A stretch of DNA of 33,766 nt from Candidatus Gemmiger excrementipullorum (GTDB lineage Bacteria; Bacillota; Clostridia; Oscillospirales; Ruminococcaceae). Below the pieces are notes generated by a model. It was not told the origin of the DNA, did no database searches, and saw only the letters and a program-made list of their open reading frames with translations. How positions within the stretch are numbered: the stretch's first letter is position 1; each line of letters opens with the position of its first letter. The position numbers and the translations under genes were made by a program. The stretch lies in contig DXEI01000128.1 in assembly GCA_019115045.1 (NCBI GenBank), positions 1 to 33,766 on the forward strand, written 5' to 3'. Positions 1 through 8,555 of the stretch are shown piece after piece.

Positions 1-1707
1 CTGCATCGTCTGCAACGTCTGGTCGACGGACACCCCGGCCGGGTCCTGCGTGTCCTGCTGCGGCGGCTCATAGGGGCCGATGCCGCAGGAAATGCGTGTG
101 ACTTTATAGATCGTTTCCTTCAGCTTTTTGCTGACTTCACGGTTGCCGCGGATGTAATCGCGGAAGGCGTCGCTGCACTCAAACAGCACATGCGCGCCGT
201 CGTAGTACGCCTTGGTGCCGCGCAAAAACGAGATCAGCATCGCGTCGTTTTCCTCGAGGTCCGCCAGCACCAGGCTCCATTGCGGGAAGGGCTCCAGCGG
301 TTTTTTGATCTTGGGCGCGGGCGGTTTGGCGGCGGCCTGCGCCGGCTGCGGGGCCGGCGCGGCAGCGGGCTGTGCCGCCGCGGGCGCGGGGCGCAGTTCC
401 GGCTGCAAAAACGCGGGTTCTTCCTCCGGCGGGGGCGGCACGTCGGCATCCCCCGGCACGGCGGGCGGGGCAGGCTGCACCGCCGGCGGGTTTTGCACCG
501 GCGGGACGACGGCCTGTGTGGGCGGCGGGGCGGCGGGGACGGCCTGCGGCGCCGGGGCGGCCGCGAACGGCTGCGGCGCGGCGGGCTGTGCGGGCTGCGG
601 CGCGGCAGCCGGGCTGGCGGATACCGCTATCTGCGGCTGCGTCAGCGAAAAGACGGCCAGTTCCAGCTCGATGCGCTGGTCGGTGCCGCGCCCCATGTTT
701 TCCAGCGCCTTGCCAAAGGCGTTGATGGCGCGCACGGCCTCGCTTTGCGGGAAGTCCTTGCGCTGGGCGTAGGCAGCTTCTTCCTCGGGCGAAACGCCGC
801 TGAGCAGCTCGGCCCCGCCGGGCAGCGAAGAGAGCATCAGGTTGCGGTAATGCCCGGCCAGCTCCATGCACAGGCGGCGCATATCGACGCTTTGCTGGCG
901 CAGCGCGGCGATCTCCTCCAGCGCCTGGACCGGCTCGCGCGCGGCGATGGCGTCGCTGATGGCGAACAGGTACCCGCGGTCGGTCACGCCAGCCATGCGG
1001 CGCACCAGCGCTTCGTCGACGTGGTTGTCGACGCCGGCGCAGGTGTCCAGGATGGACAGCGCGTCGCGCATGGCGCCGTCGGCCAGGCGGCCGATGAGCT
1101 GTGCCGCGCCGGGGTCGAGGTCTATCTGCTCCTGCCCGGCGACGTAGGCCAGGCGGGCGGCGATGTCCTGCGCCGTGATGCGCGCAAAGTCATACCGCTG
1201 GCAGCGGCTGAGGATGGTGACAGGGACTTTTTGCACCTCGGTGGTGGCCAGGATAAAGATGACATGCTCGGGCGGTTCTTCCATCGTTTTGAGCAGGGCG
1301 TTGAACGCCTGCATCGAGAGCATGTGCACCTCGTCGATGATGTATACTTTGTAGCGGCACACCGACGGCAGGTAGGCGACTTCGTCGCGCAGATCGCGGA
1401 TATCGTCAACGCCATTGTTGGAGGCGGCATCCATCTCGATGATATCGAGGATCGCGCCGCTGTCGATGCCTTTGCAGACCTCGCACTGGCAGCAGGGGTC
1501 GGGGCTGGTATGGTCCAGGCAGTTGACGGCCTTGGCGAAAATTTTGGCGCAGGTCGTCTTGCCGGTGCCGCGCGTGCCGGTGAACAGGTAGGCGTGGCCG
1601 ATGCGGCCGGCGGCGATCTGGTTTTGCAGCGCCGTGACGATGGGCTGCTGGCCCACAACGTCGGCAAAGCGCTGCGGACGCCATTTGCGATACAATGCGC
1701 GGTACAC
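1..1707 (-). CDS. dnaX: DNA polymerase III subunit gamma/tau, 3'-truncated by window edge
   Basis: Clamp-loader ATPase of the replicative polymerase. The protein opens VYRALYRKWRPQRF, with Walker A GTRGTGKTT near residue 45, a zinc-binding cluster (CCQCEVC), the DEVHMLS Walker B/DExx region and the SRC sensor (LSRCQRYDF). After the ATPase and collar domains comes a long Ala/Pro-rich linker, then the start of the tau-specific C-terminal domain, so the C-terminus lies outside the window. The ORF track shows only shadows because the gene starts with GTG. I chose GTG at 1707, which sits 7 nt after AAGGGGG; the GTG at 1713 is too close to that ribosome-binding site. The SRP RNA gene lies just upstream on the same strand, a common bacterial arrangement. 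The identity is certain; the exact start is likely. Confidence 0.96.
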   Translation of the reverse strand, partial: MYRALYRKWRPQRFADVVGQQPIVTALQNQIAAGRIGHAYLFTGTRGTGKTTCAKIFAKAVNCLDHTSPDPCCQCEVCKGIDSGAILDIIEMDAASNNGVDDIRDLRDEVAYLPSVCRYKVYIIDEVHMLSMQAFNALLKTMEEPPEHVIFILATTEVQKVPVTILSRCQRYDFARITAQDIAARLAYVAGQEQIDLDPGAAQLIGRLADGAMRDALSILDTCAGVDNHVDEALVRRMAGVTDRGYLFAISDAIAAREPVQALEEIAALRQQSVDMRRLCMELAGHYRNLMLSSLPGGAELLSGVSPEEEAAYAQRKDFPQSEAVRAINAFGKALENMGRGTDQRIELELAVFSLTQPQIAVSASPAAAPQPAQPAAPQPFAAAPAPQAVPAAPPPTQAVVPPVQNPPAVQPAPPAVPGDADVPPPPEEEPAFLQPELRPAPAAAQPAAAPAPQPAQAAAKPPAPKIKKPLEPFPQWSLVLADLEENDAMLISFLRGTKAYYDGAHVLFECSDAFRDYIRGNREVSKKLKETIYKVTRISCGIGPYEPPQQDTQDPAGVSVDQTLQTMQ

Positions 1708-1740
1708 CGGCACACCCCCTTGCGTTCCCTCAAGAAAAAA

Positions 1741-1908
1741 GCGGGCAGAGCACGCGGCTGCGCCGCTTTGCATACAGATGCAGGCTTGCCGCAGCACTGG
1801 GCAAGCGCCGCTTAATGCTGCTCGGTTCCCCGCCTGACATGGTTCACAGGCTGCCCACGCACGGGGCCCACATCTGTATGCAAAACAGCGCAATGCAGCC
1901 CTGTCCGC
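1741..1908 (-). ncRNA. ffs: Signal recognition particle RNA (4.5S/6S-type)
   Basis: RNA scaffold of the signal recognition particle; it binds Ffh and targets nascent membrane proteins. Read on the minus strand, the conserved apical domain is clear: GTGAACCATGTCAGG, then CGG-GGAA-CCG (GGAA tetraloop on a short stem), then AGCAGCATTAAGC. This is flanked by complementary arms TTTGCATACAGATG and CATCTGTATGCAAA. A second outer helix pairs GCGGACAGGG (5' end) with CTCTGCCCGC (3' end). A run of six Us (1740-1735) follows at once, so the basal helix probably doubles as the terminator. The predicted length of about 168 nt is longer than a 4.5S RNA and shorter than the Bacillus scRNA, and I see no Alu domain. 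The 5' end is inferred from the promoter. Confidence 0.9.
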
Positions 1909-1915
1909 AACTCAT

Positions 1916-1944
1916 ATTATACACGATACCCACCGCAAATGCAA
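1916..1944 (-). promoter_or_regulatory. Sigma-A promoter of the SRP RNA gene
   Basis: On the minus strand, TTGCAT (1944-1939), a 17-bp spacer and a perfect TATAAT (1921-1916). The expected transcription start near 1909 coincides with the start of the SRP RNA basal helix, which supports both calls. Confidence 0.8.
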
Positions 1945-1975
1945 GCGTTGGTTTTTGGCAGTTTGGGGCGGGCAG

Positions 1976-2740
1976 TCACCGCCGCTGCGCGGCGCGGCGC
2001 GGGTAGTAAACGCCGTCCGGCGCGCGGCACAGCGTCACGCCGAACACCTTATCCAGCACGCCGGCGGCAAAAAGCGCCTGCGGCGCATCGAACGCCGCCA
2101 GCCCGCCGCGAGCCAGCACGGCCACGCGGTCGCTGTATTGCAGCGCCTGCGCGAGATCGTGCAATACCAGCACGACAGCGTGCCCCTGCGCCGCCAGGGC
2201 GCGCAGGCGTTCCAGCAGTTCAAACTGGGCCGAAACATCCAGGTAGGCCGCCGGTTCGTCCAGCAAAATGGCCGCGCCGCCCTGCGCCAGCGCCATGGCC
2301 AGGTAGACGCGCTGGCGCTCGCCGCCCGAAAGTTCGCGCACGTCCCGCCCGGCCCAGCGCGCAACGTCGGTCTGCTGCATGGCCTGCTCGACAGCGGCGC
2401 GGTCGGCGGCGGTCATCTGGCGCGAAAAGCCCAGGTACGGGAACCGCCCGTGCCCGACCAGCGCCCGCACCGTGATGCCCGGCACAGGGCGCGTCTGCGG
2501 CATAAACGCCACGGTGCGCGCCAGTTCTTTGCGGCCATACGCCGCAAGCGGGCGGCCCTGCAGCAGGATCTGCCCGCCGGCCAGCGGCAGCTGCCGCGCC
2601 ATGGCTTTGAGCAGCGTCGTTTTGCCGCAGCCGTTGGGGCCCACCAGCGCTGTGACCTGCCCGGGGCGCACAGCGAAGCTGAGGTCTTGCAGCACCGGCG
2701 CGCCGCCGTAGCCCACCGTGACGTGTTGCAGCTCAAACAT
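1976..2740 (-). CDS. FecE/BtuD-type ABC transporter ATP-binding protein
   Basis: ATPase of an importer for iron-siderophore, heme or cobalamin (254 aa). Walker A GPNGCGKTT is near residue 40, the ABC signature is LSGGERQRVYLAMAL, and Walker B is AAILLDEPAAYLD followed by an H-loop (VLHDL). The ORF track's longer start (2824) runs back into the permease gene; the ATG at 2740 has AAGGGGGCGG just upstream and gives the normal family N-terminus MFELQHVTVGYGG. It overlaps the end of the permease gene by 8 bp, so the two are translationally coupled. No substrate-binding protein gene follows; the next downstream element is the SRP RNA promoter. The neighbouring cobaltochelatase and methionine synthase suggest a cobalt, corrinoid or tetrapyrrole substrate, but the substrate cannot be read from sequence. 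Confidence 0.93.
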   Translation of the reverse strand: MFELQHVTVGYGGAPVLQDLSFAVRPGQVTALVGPNGCGKTTLLKAMARQLPLAGGQILLQGRPLAAYGRKELARTVAFMPQTRPVPGITVRALVGHGRFPYLGFSRQMTAADRAAVEQAMQQTDVARWAGRDVRELSGGERQRVYLAMALAQGGAAILLDEPAAYLDVSAQFELLERLRALAAQGHAVVLVLHDLAQALQYSDRVAVLARGGLAAFDAPQALFAAGVLDKVFGVTLCRAPDGVYYPRRAAQRR

Positions 2741-3737
2741 AGATCCGCCCCCTTTTGCGCAGCAGCAGGCTGAGGAAAAACGGCCCGCCGATGAGCGAGA
2801 GCAGGATGCCCACCGGCAGCTCAAACGGGGCGAACAACAGCCGGGCCGCCAGGTCGCACAGCGTCACGAGCGCCGCACCCAGCAGCGCGGCGGCAGGCAG
2901 CAGCGCCCGGTGGGCGCCGCCGGCCCATTTGCGCGCGATGTGCGGCGCCAGCAGCCCCACAAAGCTGAGCAGCCCGGCAAAGCTGACGGCCGCCCCGGCC
3001 AGCAGCGCGGCGGCCAGGATGCCCAAAAAGCGCGTGCGGCCCACAGCGAGGCCCAAAGAGGCGGCGCTTTCCTCGCCCAGGCAGAGCACGTCGAGGTCGA
3101 CGGCCAAAACCAGCGCCAGCGCCAGCCCCGCCGCGCCGTAGGGCGCAGCGCCGGCCAGCATGCGCAGCGTCACGCCGGAAAGCCCGCCCGTCAAGAACCC
3201 GGGCGAGGCAGCCGCAAGCTCCGGCCAGAGCAGTTTAAGCGTGTTGATACCGGCCGTGAGCATGCCGCTGACCGCCAGGCCCGCCAGCACCAGCGTCGTG
3301 CGCGAAAGCCCTGCCCGCCAGGCCAGCAGGTAGACGAGCACGGCGCAGCCCAGCGCGCCCAAAAACGCGGCGAACTGCGCCGCCCCCGGCACAGCGGGCG
3401 CCAGCGCCATGGCCAGCAGCGCAAAAAAACCAGCCCCGGCGTTGACGCCGATGACGTTGGGGCTGGCCATGGCGTTATTGAGCACCGCTTGCAGCAGCAC
3501 GCCGGCCGCCGCCAGCGCCGCCCCGGCAAACAGCCCGGCCAGCACGCGCGGCAGCCGCACATAGGCCACGACGCGCCAGACGGTATCGGCGGCATCCCGC
3601 GCGCAGAGCGCCCGCCACAGCTGGGCGGGCGTATACGGCTGGCTGCCCAGGCAGAGCCCGGCCGCCGCGGCGCCCAGCACGGCCAGCGCCAGCGCGGCCA
3701 GCACCGCCCCGGTTTTGTGGGTGCGCAAAGTTTCCAT
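2733..3737 (-). CDS. FecCD-family ABC transporter permease
   Basis: Membrane permease of the BtuC/FecCD/FhuB class (334 aa), which has about ten transmembrane segments. Recognisable family blocks are RLPRVLAGLFAGAALAAAG, then the usual RNPLA box in diverged form (LNNAMASPNVIGVNAGAG), then GLLSFVGLLAPHIAR, and near the C-terminus FELPVGILLSLIGGPFFL. The ATG at 3737 follows AGAGAGGT. The 51-nt gap to cbiK upstream contains a short GC-rich hairpin followed by six Ts on the minus strand (about 3750-3770), possibly a weak attenuator. The downstream gene encodes the matching ATPase and overlaps by 8 bp. A single permease gene implies a homodimer, as in BtuC. Substrate: see the ATPase entry. Confidence 0.93.
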   Translation of the reverse strand: METLRTHKTGAVLAALALAVLGAAAAGLCLGSQPYTPAQLWRALCARDAADTVWRVVAYVRLPRVLAGLFAGAALAAAGVLLQAVLNNAMASPNVIGVNAGAGFFALLAMALAPAVPGAAQFAAFLGALGCAVLVYLLAWRAGLSRTTLVLAGLAVSGMLTAGINTLKLLWPELAAASPGFLTGGLSGVTLRMLAGAAPYGAAGLALALVLAVDLDVLCLGEESAASLGLAVGRTRFLGILAAALLAGAAVSFAGLLSFVGLLAPHIARKWAGGAHRALLPAAALLGAALVTLCDLAARLLFAPFELPVGILLSLIGGPFFLSLLLRKRGRIYV

Positions 3738-3788
3738 GCAGACCTCTCTTGCAAATACAAAAAACGGCCGTGCCGGGGGATGCGCGGT

Positions 3789-4562
3789 TCACAGCCCCCC
3801 GGCGGCCTGTTTGAATTTTTGGCAGTACAGCTGCTGGATGCCCGGCAAGCTGCCCAAGCCCTGCAGCGTGCAGCGCACCGTAAACCCGGCCGCCTGCAGC
3901 CGGGTCTGCCAGCTGGCAGGGCTTGGCCCCGCCAGGTCGCGGCAGGCGTGCGCGCCGGCCCCCAGCAAAAACGGCATCAGGTGGACGCGGCGGCTGCCGG
4001 TGCCATGCAGCGCGGGCAGCACGTCGTCCAGCGCGGGCCAGCCGTGCAGCACCGCCACCAAAACATCCTGCCGCCCCTGCAGCGCAAAGACGCCCTGCAG
4101 CGCCGGGTAGACGACGCCGGCAAAACGGCCGGCGCCATGCCCGGCCAGCAGCAGCGTTTCGCCGGGCTGCGGCGGGCAGGCTTCGGCGACGGCGCGCACC
4201 GCGGCCACCAGGTCGGCGTTGCAGGCCAGCAGCGGCTCGCCCACCCGCAGGTGTTCAAACTTTCCCGCATAGGCGGCGGCTTCGGCACAGAGGGCTTCGT
4301 AGTCCTGCCCGTACAAAAGGTTCGTGGGCTGCACGACGACGGTGCGGCAGCCGGCGGCGGCGAGTTTTTCCAGCGCCTGGGCGGCGCTGTCGGCCGGCAG
4401 GCCGTTTTGCGCCATCCGCGCGCGCATAGCAGGGCTGGTGACGGCGCGCGCAAAGGCCCAGCCGGGCGCGGCCGCTTGCAGCGCGGCCTCGACGGCGGCG
4501 CGGTCGGCGCGCGGGCGCGGGTCCACCGCGCCGTACCCGGTGCAGAGCAAGGCGTTTTGCAT
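3789..4562 (-). CDS. cbiK: CbiK-type anaerobic cobaltochelatase (sirohydrochlorin chelatase), variant metal site
   Basis: 257-aa member of the CbiK family, which inserts Co2+ into sirohydrochlorin in anaerobic B12 synthesis. Family blocks seen: [19 protein letters not shown] (His142), [29 protein letters not shown] (His205), then SWQTRL and [11 protein letters not shown]. His142 and His205 match the two metal-ligand histidines known in Salmonella CbiK (145 and 207). The third ligand, normally Glu in a VEGYP-like segment, is His here (VLHGWP, residue 173). The ATG at 4562 follows GGGGGAGG; the upstream in-frame start in the ORF track is less likely. metH ends 20 nt upstream and the FecCD permease follows. 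No other corrin-synthesis gene is in the window, so a role in B12 synthesis, salvage or another tetrapyrrole remains open. Confidence 0.85.
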   Translation of the reverse strand: MQNALLCTGYGAVDPRPRADRAAVEAALQAAAPGWAFARAVTSPAMRARMAQNGLPADSAAQALEKLAAAGCRTVVVQPTNLLYGQDYEALCAEAAAYAGKFEHLRVGEPLLACNADLVAAVRAVAEACPPQPGETLLLAGHGAGRFAGVVYPALQGVFALQGRQDVLVAVLHGWPALDDVLPALHGTGSRRVHLMPFLLGAGAHACRDLAGPSPASWQTRLQAAGFTVRCTLQGLGSLPGIQQLYCQKFKQAAGGL

Positions 4563-4582
4563 ACGTCCTCCCCCGCTGCCCG

Positions 4583-6979
4583 TCAACCCAGGATGGCCTT
4601 GGCCAGGTCGGCGCTGGCCTTGGCGTCCTTGCAGTAGAAATCGGCCCCGATCTGTTTGGCGTAGGCCGGCGTCAGCACCGCGCCGCCCACCCAGACCTGG
4701 CAGGGCAGCCCGGCTTCGTGCAGCGCGTCGATGGTCGCTTTCATGTTGGGCACCGTCGTCGTCATCAGCGCCGAAAGCCCCACCAGTCTGGCCCCGGTGG
4801 CGCGCACGGCTTCCACGACGCGTTCGGGCGGCACGTCGCGGCCGAGGTCCAGCACGTCGTAGCCGTAGTTTTCCAAAATGACGCGCACGATGTTTTTGCC
4901 GATGTCGTGCACGTCGCCCTGCACGGTGGCCAGCACGATCTTGCCTTTGCCCGCGCCGCCCGGCTGCCCCTGCGCGGCGATGGCCGCCTTGACGGCCTCG
5001 AACGCGGCCTGCGCGGCGGTGGCCGCCTGCAGCAGCTGCGGCAGAAAGACGGTGCCTTTCTCGAACCCGTCGCCAACGGCGTCCAGCGCCGGGATCAGTG
5101 AGGTGTTGACGACCGCCAGCGGCTGCTGCGTGCGCAGCGCGGCCTCGGCGGCGGCGCGGGCTTCGTCCTGCAAGCCGCGGCGCACCGCCTCAAACAGCGC
5201 GTCGCCGCTTGGCGCGTTTTGCGGCGCGGCCGGGACGGCGGCCACCGCCTGCGTTTGCAGCTGGACGTTGGCATAGGCCTGCACGTAGGCGGCGCTCTGC
5301 GGGTCCTGGGCCGTCAATACGCGGTAGGCGCGCACGGCGGCCATCATCTCGGGCGTGTTGGGGTTCATGATGGCAAGGTCCAGCCCGGCGGCCATCGCCA
5401 TCGTCAAAAACGTTGTGTTGAGGTAACCGCGGCAGGGCAGCCCAAAGCTGATGTTGGACACCCCCAGCACCGTGCGCACGCCGAGCTCCCGCTTGCAGCG
5501 CGTCAGCGCCTGCAAAGTCTGGGCCGCGCCCTCCTGCTGGGCGCTGGCGGTCAGCGTCAGGCAGTCGATGTAGACGTCCTCGCGCGGGATGCCGGCGGCG
5601 TCGGTGGCCGCCACGATGCGGCGCGCGATGGCCAGGCGGCCCTCGGCATCGTCGGGGATGCCGTGCTCGTCCAGCGTCAGGCCGACGACGGCCGCACCGT
5701 ACTTTTTACACAGCGGCAGGATGGCGTCCAGCGTTTTTTGCTCGCCATTGACGGAATTGACGATGGGCTTGCCGTTGTAGACGCGCAGCGCGCGCTCCAG
5801 CGCCGCCGGGTCGGAGGAATCCAGCTGCAGCGGCAGGTCGGTGACGGCCTGCAATTCGCAGACCAGGCGTTCCAGCACGGCGGCTTCGTCGATGCCGGGC
5901 AACCCGGCGTTGACGTCCAGCACCTCGGCCCCCGCTTCGGCCTGGGCCACGGCCTGGGCGCAGGGGTAGGCGCTGTCGCCCTCCCGCAGAGCCTGCTGCA
6001 GCCGTTTTTTGCCGGTGGGGTTGATGCGCTCGCCCACGACGGTGATGCCGTCGACTTCGACAAAGCGCACCGGTGTGCACAGGCAGCTGCGGCGCAGCGG
6101 GATCTTCTGCGCGGGGGTCTGCACCGCAAACGCGGCGCGCAGCGCGGCGATGTACGCCGGCGTGGTGCCGCAGCAGCCGCCCAGCAGCGAGACACCGGTG
6201 GCAGCGTACGCCTGCATCTGGCGGGCAAATTCTTCGGCCGTCAGGTCGTAGCTGCCGTCGAGGTTGGGCAGCCCGGCATTGGGTTTGACGAACACCGGCA
6301 CCCCGGCCGGCACCGTGCGGCACAGGCGCTGGGCAAAGGGCAGGATCTCCTGCGGGCCGAGCGAACAGTTGATGCCGACGGCATCCGCCCCCAGGCCCGC
6401 CGCCGTGACGGCGTAGCTTTCGACCGTGCAGCCGGTGAAGGTGCGGCCGTTTGCCTCAAAACTCATCGAGGTGAACACCGGCAGGGCGCTGTTTTCTTTG
6501 GCGGCCAGCACTGCGGCTTTGAGTTCGTACAGGTCGGTCATCGTCTCAACAAAGACAAAGTCCGCCCCGGCCGCCGCGCCGGCGCGCACGATCTCGGCAA
6601 ACGCAGTACAGGCGTCGGCAAACGGGAGCGTGCCGGCCGGGGCCAGCAGCTCGCCCAAAGGGCCGATGTCCAGCCCGACGAGCGCGCCGCAGGGCGCGGC
6701 GGCCTGTTTGGCGCAGGCGATGGACGCTGCCACGACTTCGGCCACCGTATGGCCGCTGCCCGCCAGCTTGCGGGCGTTGGCGCCAAAGGTGTTGGCCAGC
6801 AAAAGTTCCGCCCCGGCCGCCGCATACTCGGCATGGATGGCCGTGAGCGTCTGCGGCATTTCCAGGGCGGCCAGTTCCGGTTTTTGGCCGGGCTGCAGCC
6901 CGCGTTTTTGCAGTTCGGTGCCCATAGCGCCGTCCATAAAGACAAAACGGCGGCGGGCCCATATTTCCTCGATGCGCAC
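4583..6979 (-). CDS. metH: Cobalamin-dependent methionine synthase lacking the activation domain
   Basis: Transfers methyl from methyl-tetrahydrofolate to homocysteine via cob(I)alamin. Domains in order: homocysteine-binding domain with zinc cysteines (GINCSLGP and GGCCGTTP, first about 290 residues); pterin-binding domain ([21 protein letters not shown], about 320-570); B12 cap helices (about 610-670); cobalamin Rossmann domain with the lower-ligand motif DVHDIGKN and [11 protein letters not shown] (to the C-terminus). The C-terminal AdoMet reactivation domain of the roughly 1200-aa E. coli enzyme is absent; a separate gene immediately upstream supplies it. I prefer GTG at 6979 (RBS AGGGGAGAAG) to the track's 7015, because the longer version would overlap the preceding gene and has no better ribosome-binding site. 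The resulting 798 aa fits the split form. Confidence 0.95.
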   Translation of the reverse strand: MRIEEIWARRRFVFMDGAMGTELQKRGLQPGQKPELAALEMPQTLTAIHAEYAAAGAELLLANTFGANARKLAGSGHTVAEVVAASIACAKQAAAPCGALVGLDIGPLGELLAPAGTLPFADACTAFAEIVRAGAAAGADFVFVETMTDLYELKAAVLAAKENSALPVFTSMSFEANGRTFTGCTVESYAVTAAGLGADAVGINCSLGPQEILPFAQRLCRTVPAGVPVFVKPNAGLPNLDGSYDLTAEEFARQMQAYAATGVSLLGGCCGTTPAYIAALRAAFAVQTPAQKIPLRRSCLCTPVRFVEVDGITVVGERINPTGKKRLQQALREGDSAYPCAQAVAQAEAGAEVLDVNAGLPGIDEAAVLERLVCELQAVTDLPLQLDSSDPAALERALRVYNGKPIVNSVNGEQKTLDAILPLCKKYGAAVVGLTLDEHGIPDDAEGRLAIARRIVAATDAAGIPREDVYIDCLTLTASAQQEGAAQTLQALTRCKRELGVRTVLGVSNISFGLPCRGYLNTTFLTMAMAAGLDLAIMNPNTPEMMAAVRAYRVLTAQDPQSAAYVQAYANVQLQTQAVAAVPAAPQNAPSGDALFEAVRRGLQDEARAAAEAALRTQQPLAVVNTSLIPALDAVGDGFEKGTVFLPQLLQAATAAQAAFEAVKAAIAAQGQPGGAGKGKIVLATVQGDVHDIGKNIVRVILENYGYDVLDLGRDVPPERVVEAVRATGARLVGLSALMTTTVPNMKATIDALHEAGLPCQVWVGGAVLTPAYAKQIGADFYCKDAKASADLAKAILG

Positions 6980-6998
6980 AGGCGCTTCTCCCCTCTCG

Positions 6999-7667
6999 TC
7001 AGGTCGTTTTGGCAAAACAGGTCGTGCCCTGTTTGCGGTAGGCGCAGGTCTGCCGCAAATGGCAGGTCGCGCAGCCGGCCGGCGCGCCGGTGACGGGGTG
7101 CCCCGCCACGCCCAGCAGCGCCGTGGTGCTTTTGCGCGGGGCCAGCAGGTGCTGCGGCGTCACGGCCACACCGCAGCCGCGCACACTGTCCACCGCCAGG
7201 CAGAGTTCGTCGTTGAGCGCCAGCGGGCAGTCGCCGTAGCCCGGCGCAAAGCGCCCGGTCAGGTAACGGCCCTGCGCGGCCAGCTGTTCGCGCTGCTCGT
7301 CCTCCCAGTCGTCGCAGATCTGTTCGAGCATGGCGGAAGCCAGCGCGTCGGCGCAGGCGGCCAGCGCGATGTCGGTCAGTTCCAGGCGGCGCAGCAAGGT
7401 ATCCACGCCGCTGCCCAGCGTCGCGGCCAGCAGCAGCACATCGCTGCAGCCCTGCAGGTGGCGCGCCAGGTCGCTGCCGGCGTTTTGCAGCGGCAGCGCC
7501 GCGCACGGCAGCAACCGCCACACCGCGCGCGGCACAGCGGCACTGCGCACCTGCTGCTCGGCGCGGTCCAGCAGCGCCGCGGTGCGCGGGTCCGGCTGCC
7601 AGCCCGCCGCGCCCAAAAAGCGCAGCGCCATGGCGCGGTCCAGCGCCGCGGGCAGTTCGCGCCGCAT
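6999..7667 (-). CDS. Stand-alone methionine synthase reactivation-domain protein
   Basis: 222-aa protein resembling the C-terminal AdoMet-binding activation domain of MetH, which reductively remethylates oxidised cobalamin. The characteristic GRFAPGYGDCPL block is present at about residues 155-165. The family is recognisable despite a diverged N-terminal half. A C-terminal cysteine cluster, CATCHLRQTC followed by a further Cys, is not part of E. coli MetH; it could bind metal or an Fe-S cluster for electron delivery (inference). Its ATG shares one base with the metF stop codon (TAATG), so translation is coupled, and metH follows after about 19 nt. The layout metF - activation domain - metH makes a self-contained methyl-transfer unit. 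Confidence 0.85.
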   Translation of the reverse strand: MRRELPAALDRAMALRFLGAAGWQPDPRTAALLDRAEQQVRSAAVPRAVWRLLPCAALPLQNAGSDLARHLQGCSDVLLLAATLGSGVDTLLRRLELTDIALAACADALASAMLEQICDDWEDEQREQLAAQGRYLTGRFAPGYGDCPLALNDELCLAVDSVRGCGVAVTPQHLLAPRKSTTALLGVAGHPVTGAPAGCATCHLRQTCAYRKQGTTCFAKTT

Positions 7668-8530
7668 TACAGCAGGTCCCGGATGCCGTCGTAGACTTTT
7701 TGCGCCACGGCGGCGTCGTTCATGGCATAGAGGTGGATGCCGTCGGCCCCGCCCTCGATCAGATCGCGCAGCTGGCGCACGGCGTAGTCGATGCCGGCGT
7801 CATACAGCGCGGCGGGGTCGTCCTGCCAGCGGGAGATCATGCGCGTAAAGTCCGACGGCAGGCTGGCCGAGGACAGCGCGACGGTGCGCTCGATCTGGCT
7901 GCGCTTGACGATGGGCATGACGCCCGCCGAGACCGGCAGCGTGATGCCCGCGCGGCGCGCCAGGTTGAGGAACCGGTAAAAGTGCATGTTGTCAAAAAAC
8001 AGCTGGGTGATCAGGTGTTCCGCCCCGGCGGCCTGCTTGATGCGCAGGTTTTCGACGTCCTGGCGCAGCGTCTCGGCCTCGGGGTGGCCCTCCGGGTAGC
8101 AGGCGCCATGCACCGAGAACCCGGGCTTTGCCTGTTTGATGAACGCCGTCAGGTCGCTGGCGTGGGCGAAATCGGCGCTTTCGGGGCGGGTGGGCGTGCG
8201 GTCGCCGCGCAGCGCCAGCACGTCGCGCACGCCGACGCGTTCGAGCTCGTCGAGGATGGCCGCCGCGCGCGCGCGGTCGTTGCCCATGCAGATCAGGTGC
8301 GCCAGCGCCGGCACGCCGCAGGCATTCTGCACGACGTCGGCCACCTCCACGGTGGAGACGCCGCCGGCCGAGCCGCCCGCGCCGAAGGTGACGCTGATAA
8401 AGTCCGGGTGCAGCGCGGCCATGGCTTGCAGCGCCGCGCGCAGCTTGTCCATCTGGGTGGTCTGCTTGGGCGGGAAACACTCGATGGAAAACACGCAGCG
8501 CTTGGCTTTGAACTGTTCGGTGATCGTCAT
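7667..8530 (-). CDS. metF: 5,10-methylenetetrahydrofolate reductase
   Basis: Flavoenzyme making the 5-methyl-THF used by the adjacent MetH (287 aa). N-terminus CVFSIECFPPK carries the catalytic Glu; further blocks are FISVTFGAGGS, LICMGNDR, LALRGDRTP, GACYPEGHPEA, ITQLFFDN and GVMPI, all typical of MetF. The ORF track's extra 89 N-terminal residues are low-complexity read-through of the neighbouring gene in another frame. The true ATG at 8530 follows AGGGGGAG and gives MTITEQFKAKR. It is about 25 nt downstream of the metallo-beta-lactamase-like gene and has no room for its own long leader, so no methionine or B12 riboswitch lies directly before it. Confidence 0.96.
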   Translation of the reverse strand: MTITEQFKAKRCVFSIECFPPKQTTQMDKLRAALQAMAALHPDFISVTFGAGGSAGGVSTVEVADVVQNACGVPALAHLICMGNDRARAAAILDELERVGVRDVLALRGDRTPTRPESADFAHASDLTAFIKQAKPGFSVHGACYPEGHPEAETLRQDVENLRIKQAAGAEHLITQLFFDNMHFYRFLNLARRAGITLPVSAGVMPIVKRSQIERTVALSSASLPSDFTRMISRWQDDPAALYDAGIDYAVRQLRDLIEGGADGIHLYAMNDAAVAQKVYDGIRDLL

Positions 8531-8555
8531 GACATTCTCCCCCTGTTGTGCAGTT

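Noticed and set aside
301-306. Run of six A (coding strand) in dnaX as a possible programmed frameshift site
   Set aside because: It reads ATC AAA AAA CCG, not an A-AAA-AAG-type slippery heptamer, and it lies late in the linker near the tau domain; no supporting signal was clear.
190-1815. 541-aa plus-strand ORF over dnaX
   Set aside because: Shadow of dnaX in a high-GC region. Its product is Gly/Arg-rich low-complexity sequence, while the opposite strand encodes unmistakable clamp-loader motifs.
2718-4637. 639-aa plus-strand ORF
   Set aside because: Shadow of the permease and cbiK genes; Arg/Gln-rich composition and no ribosome-binding site.
5219-7093. 624-aa plus-strand ORF
   Set aside because: Shadow of metH; the minus-strand frame carries all methionine synthase motifs.
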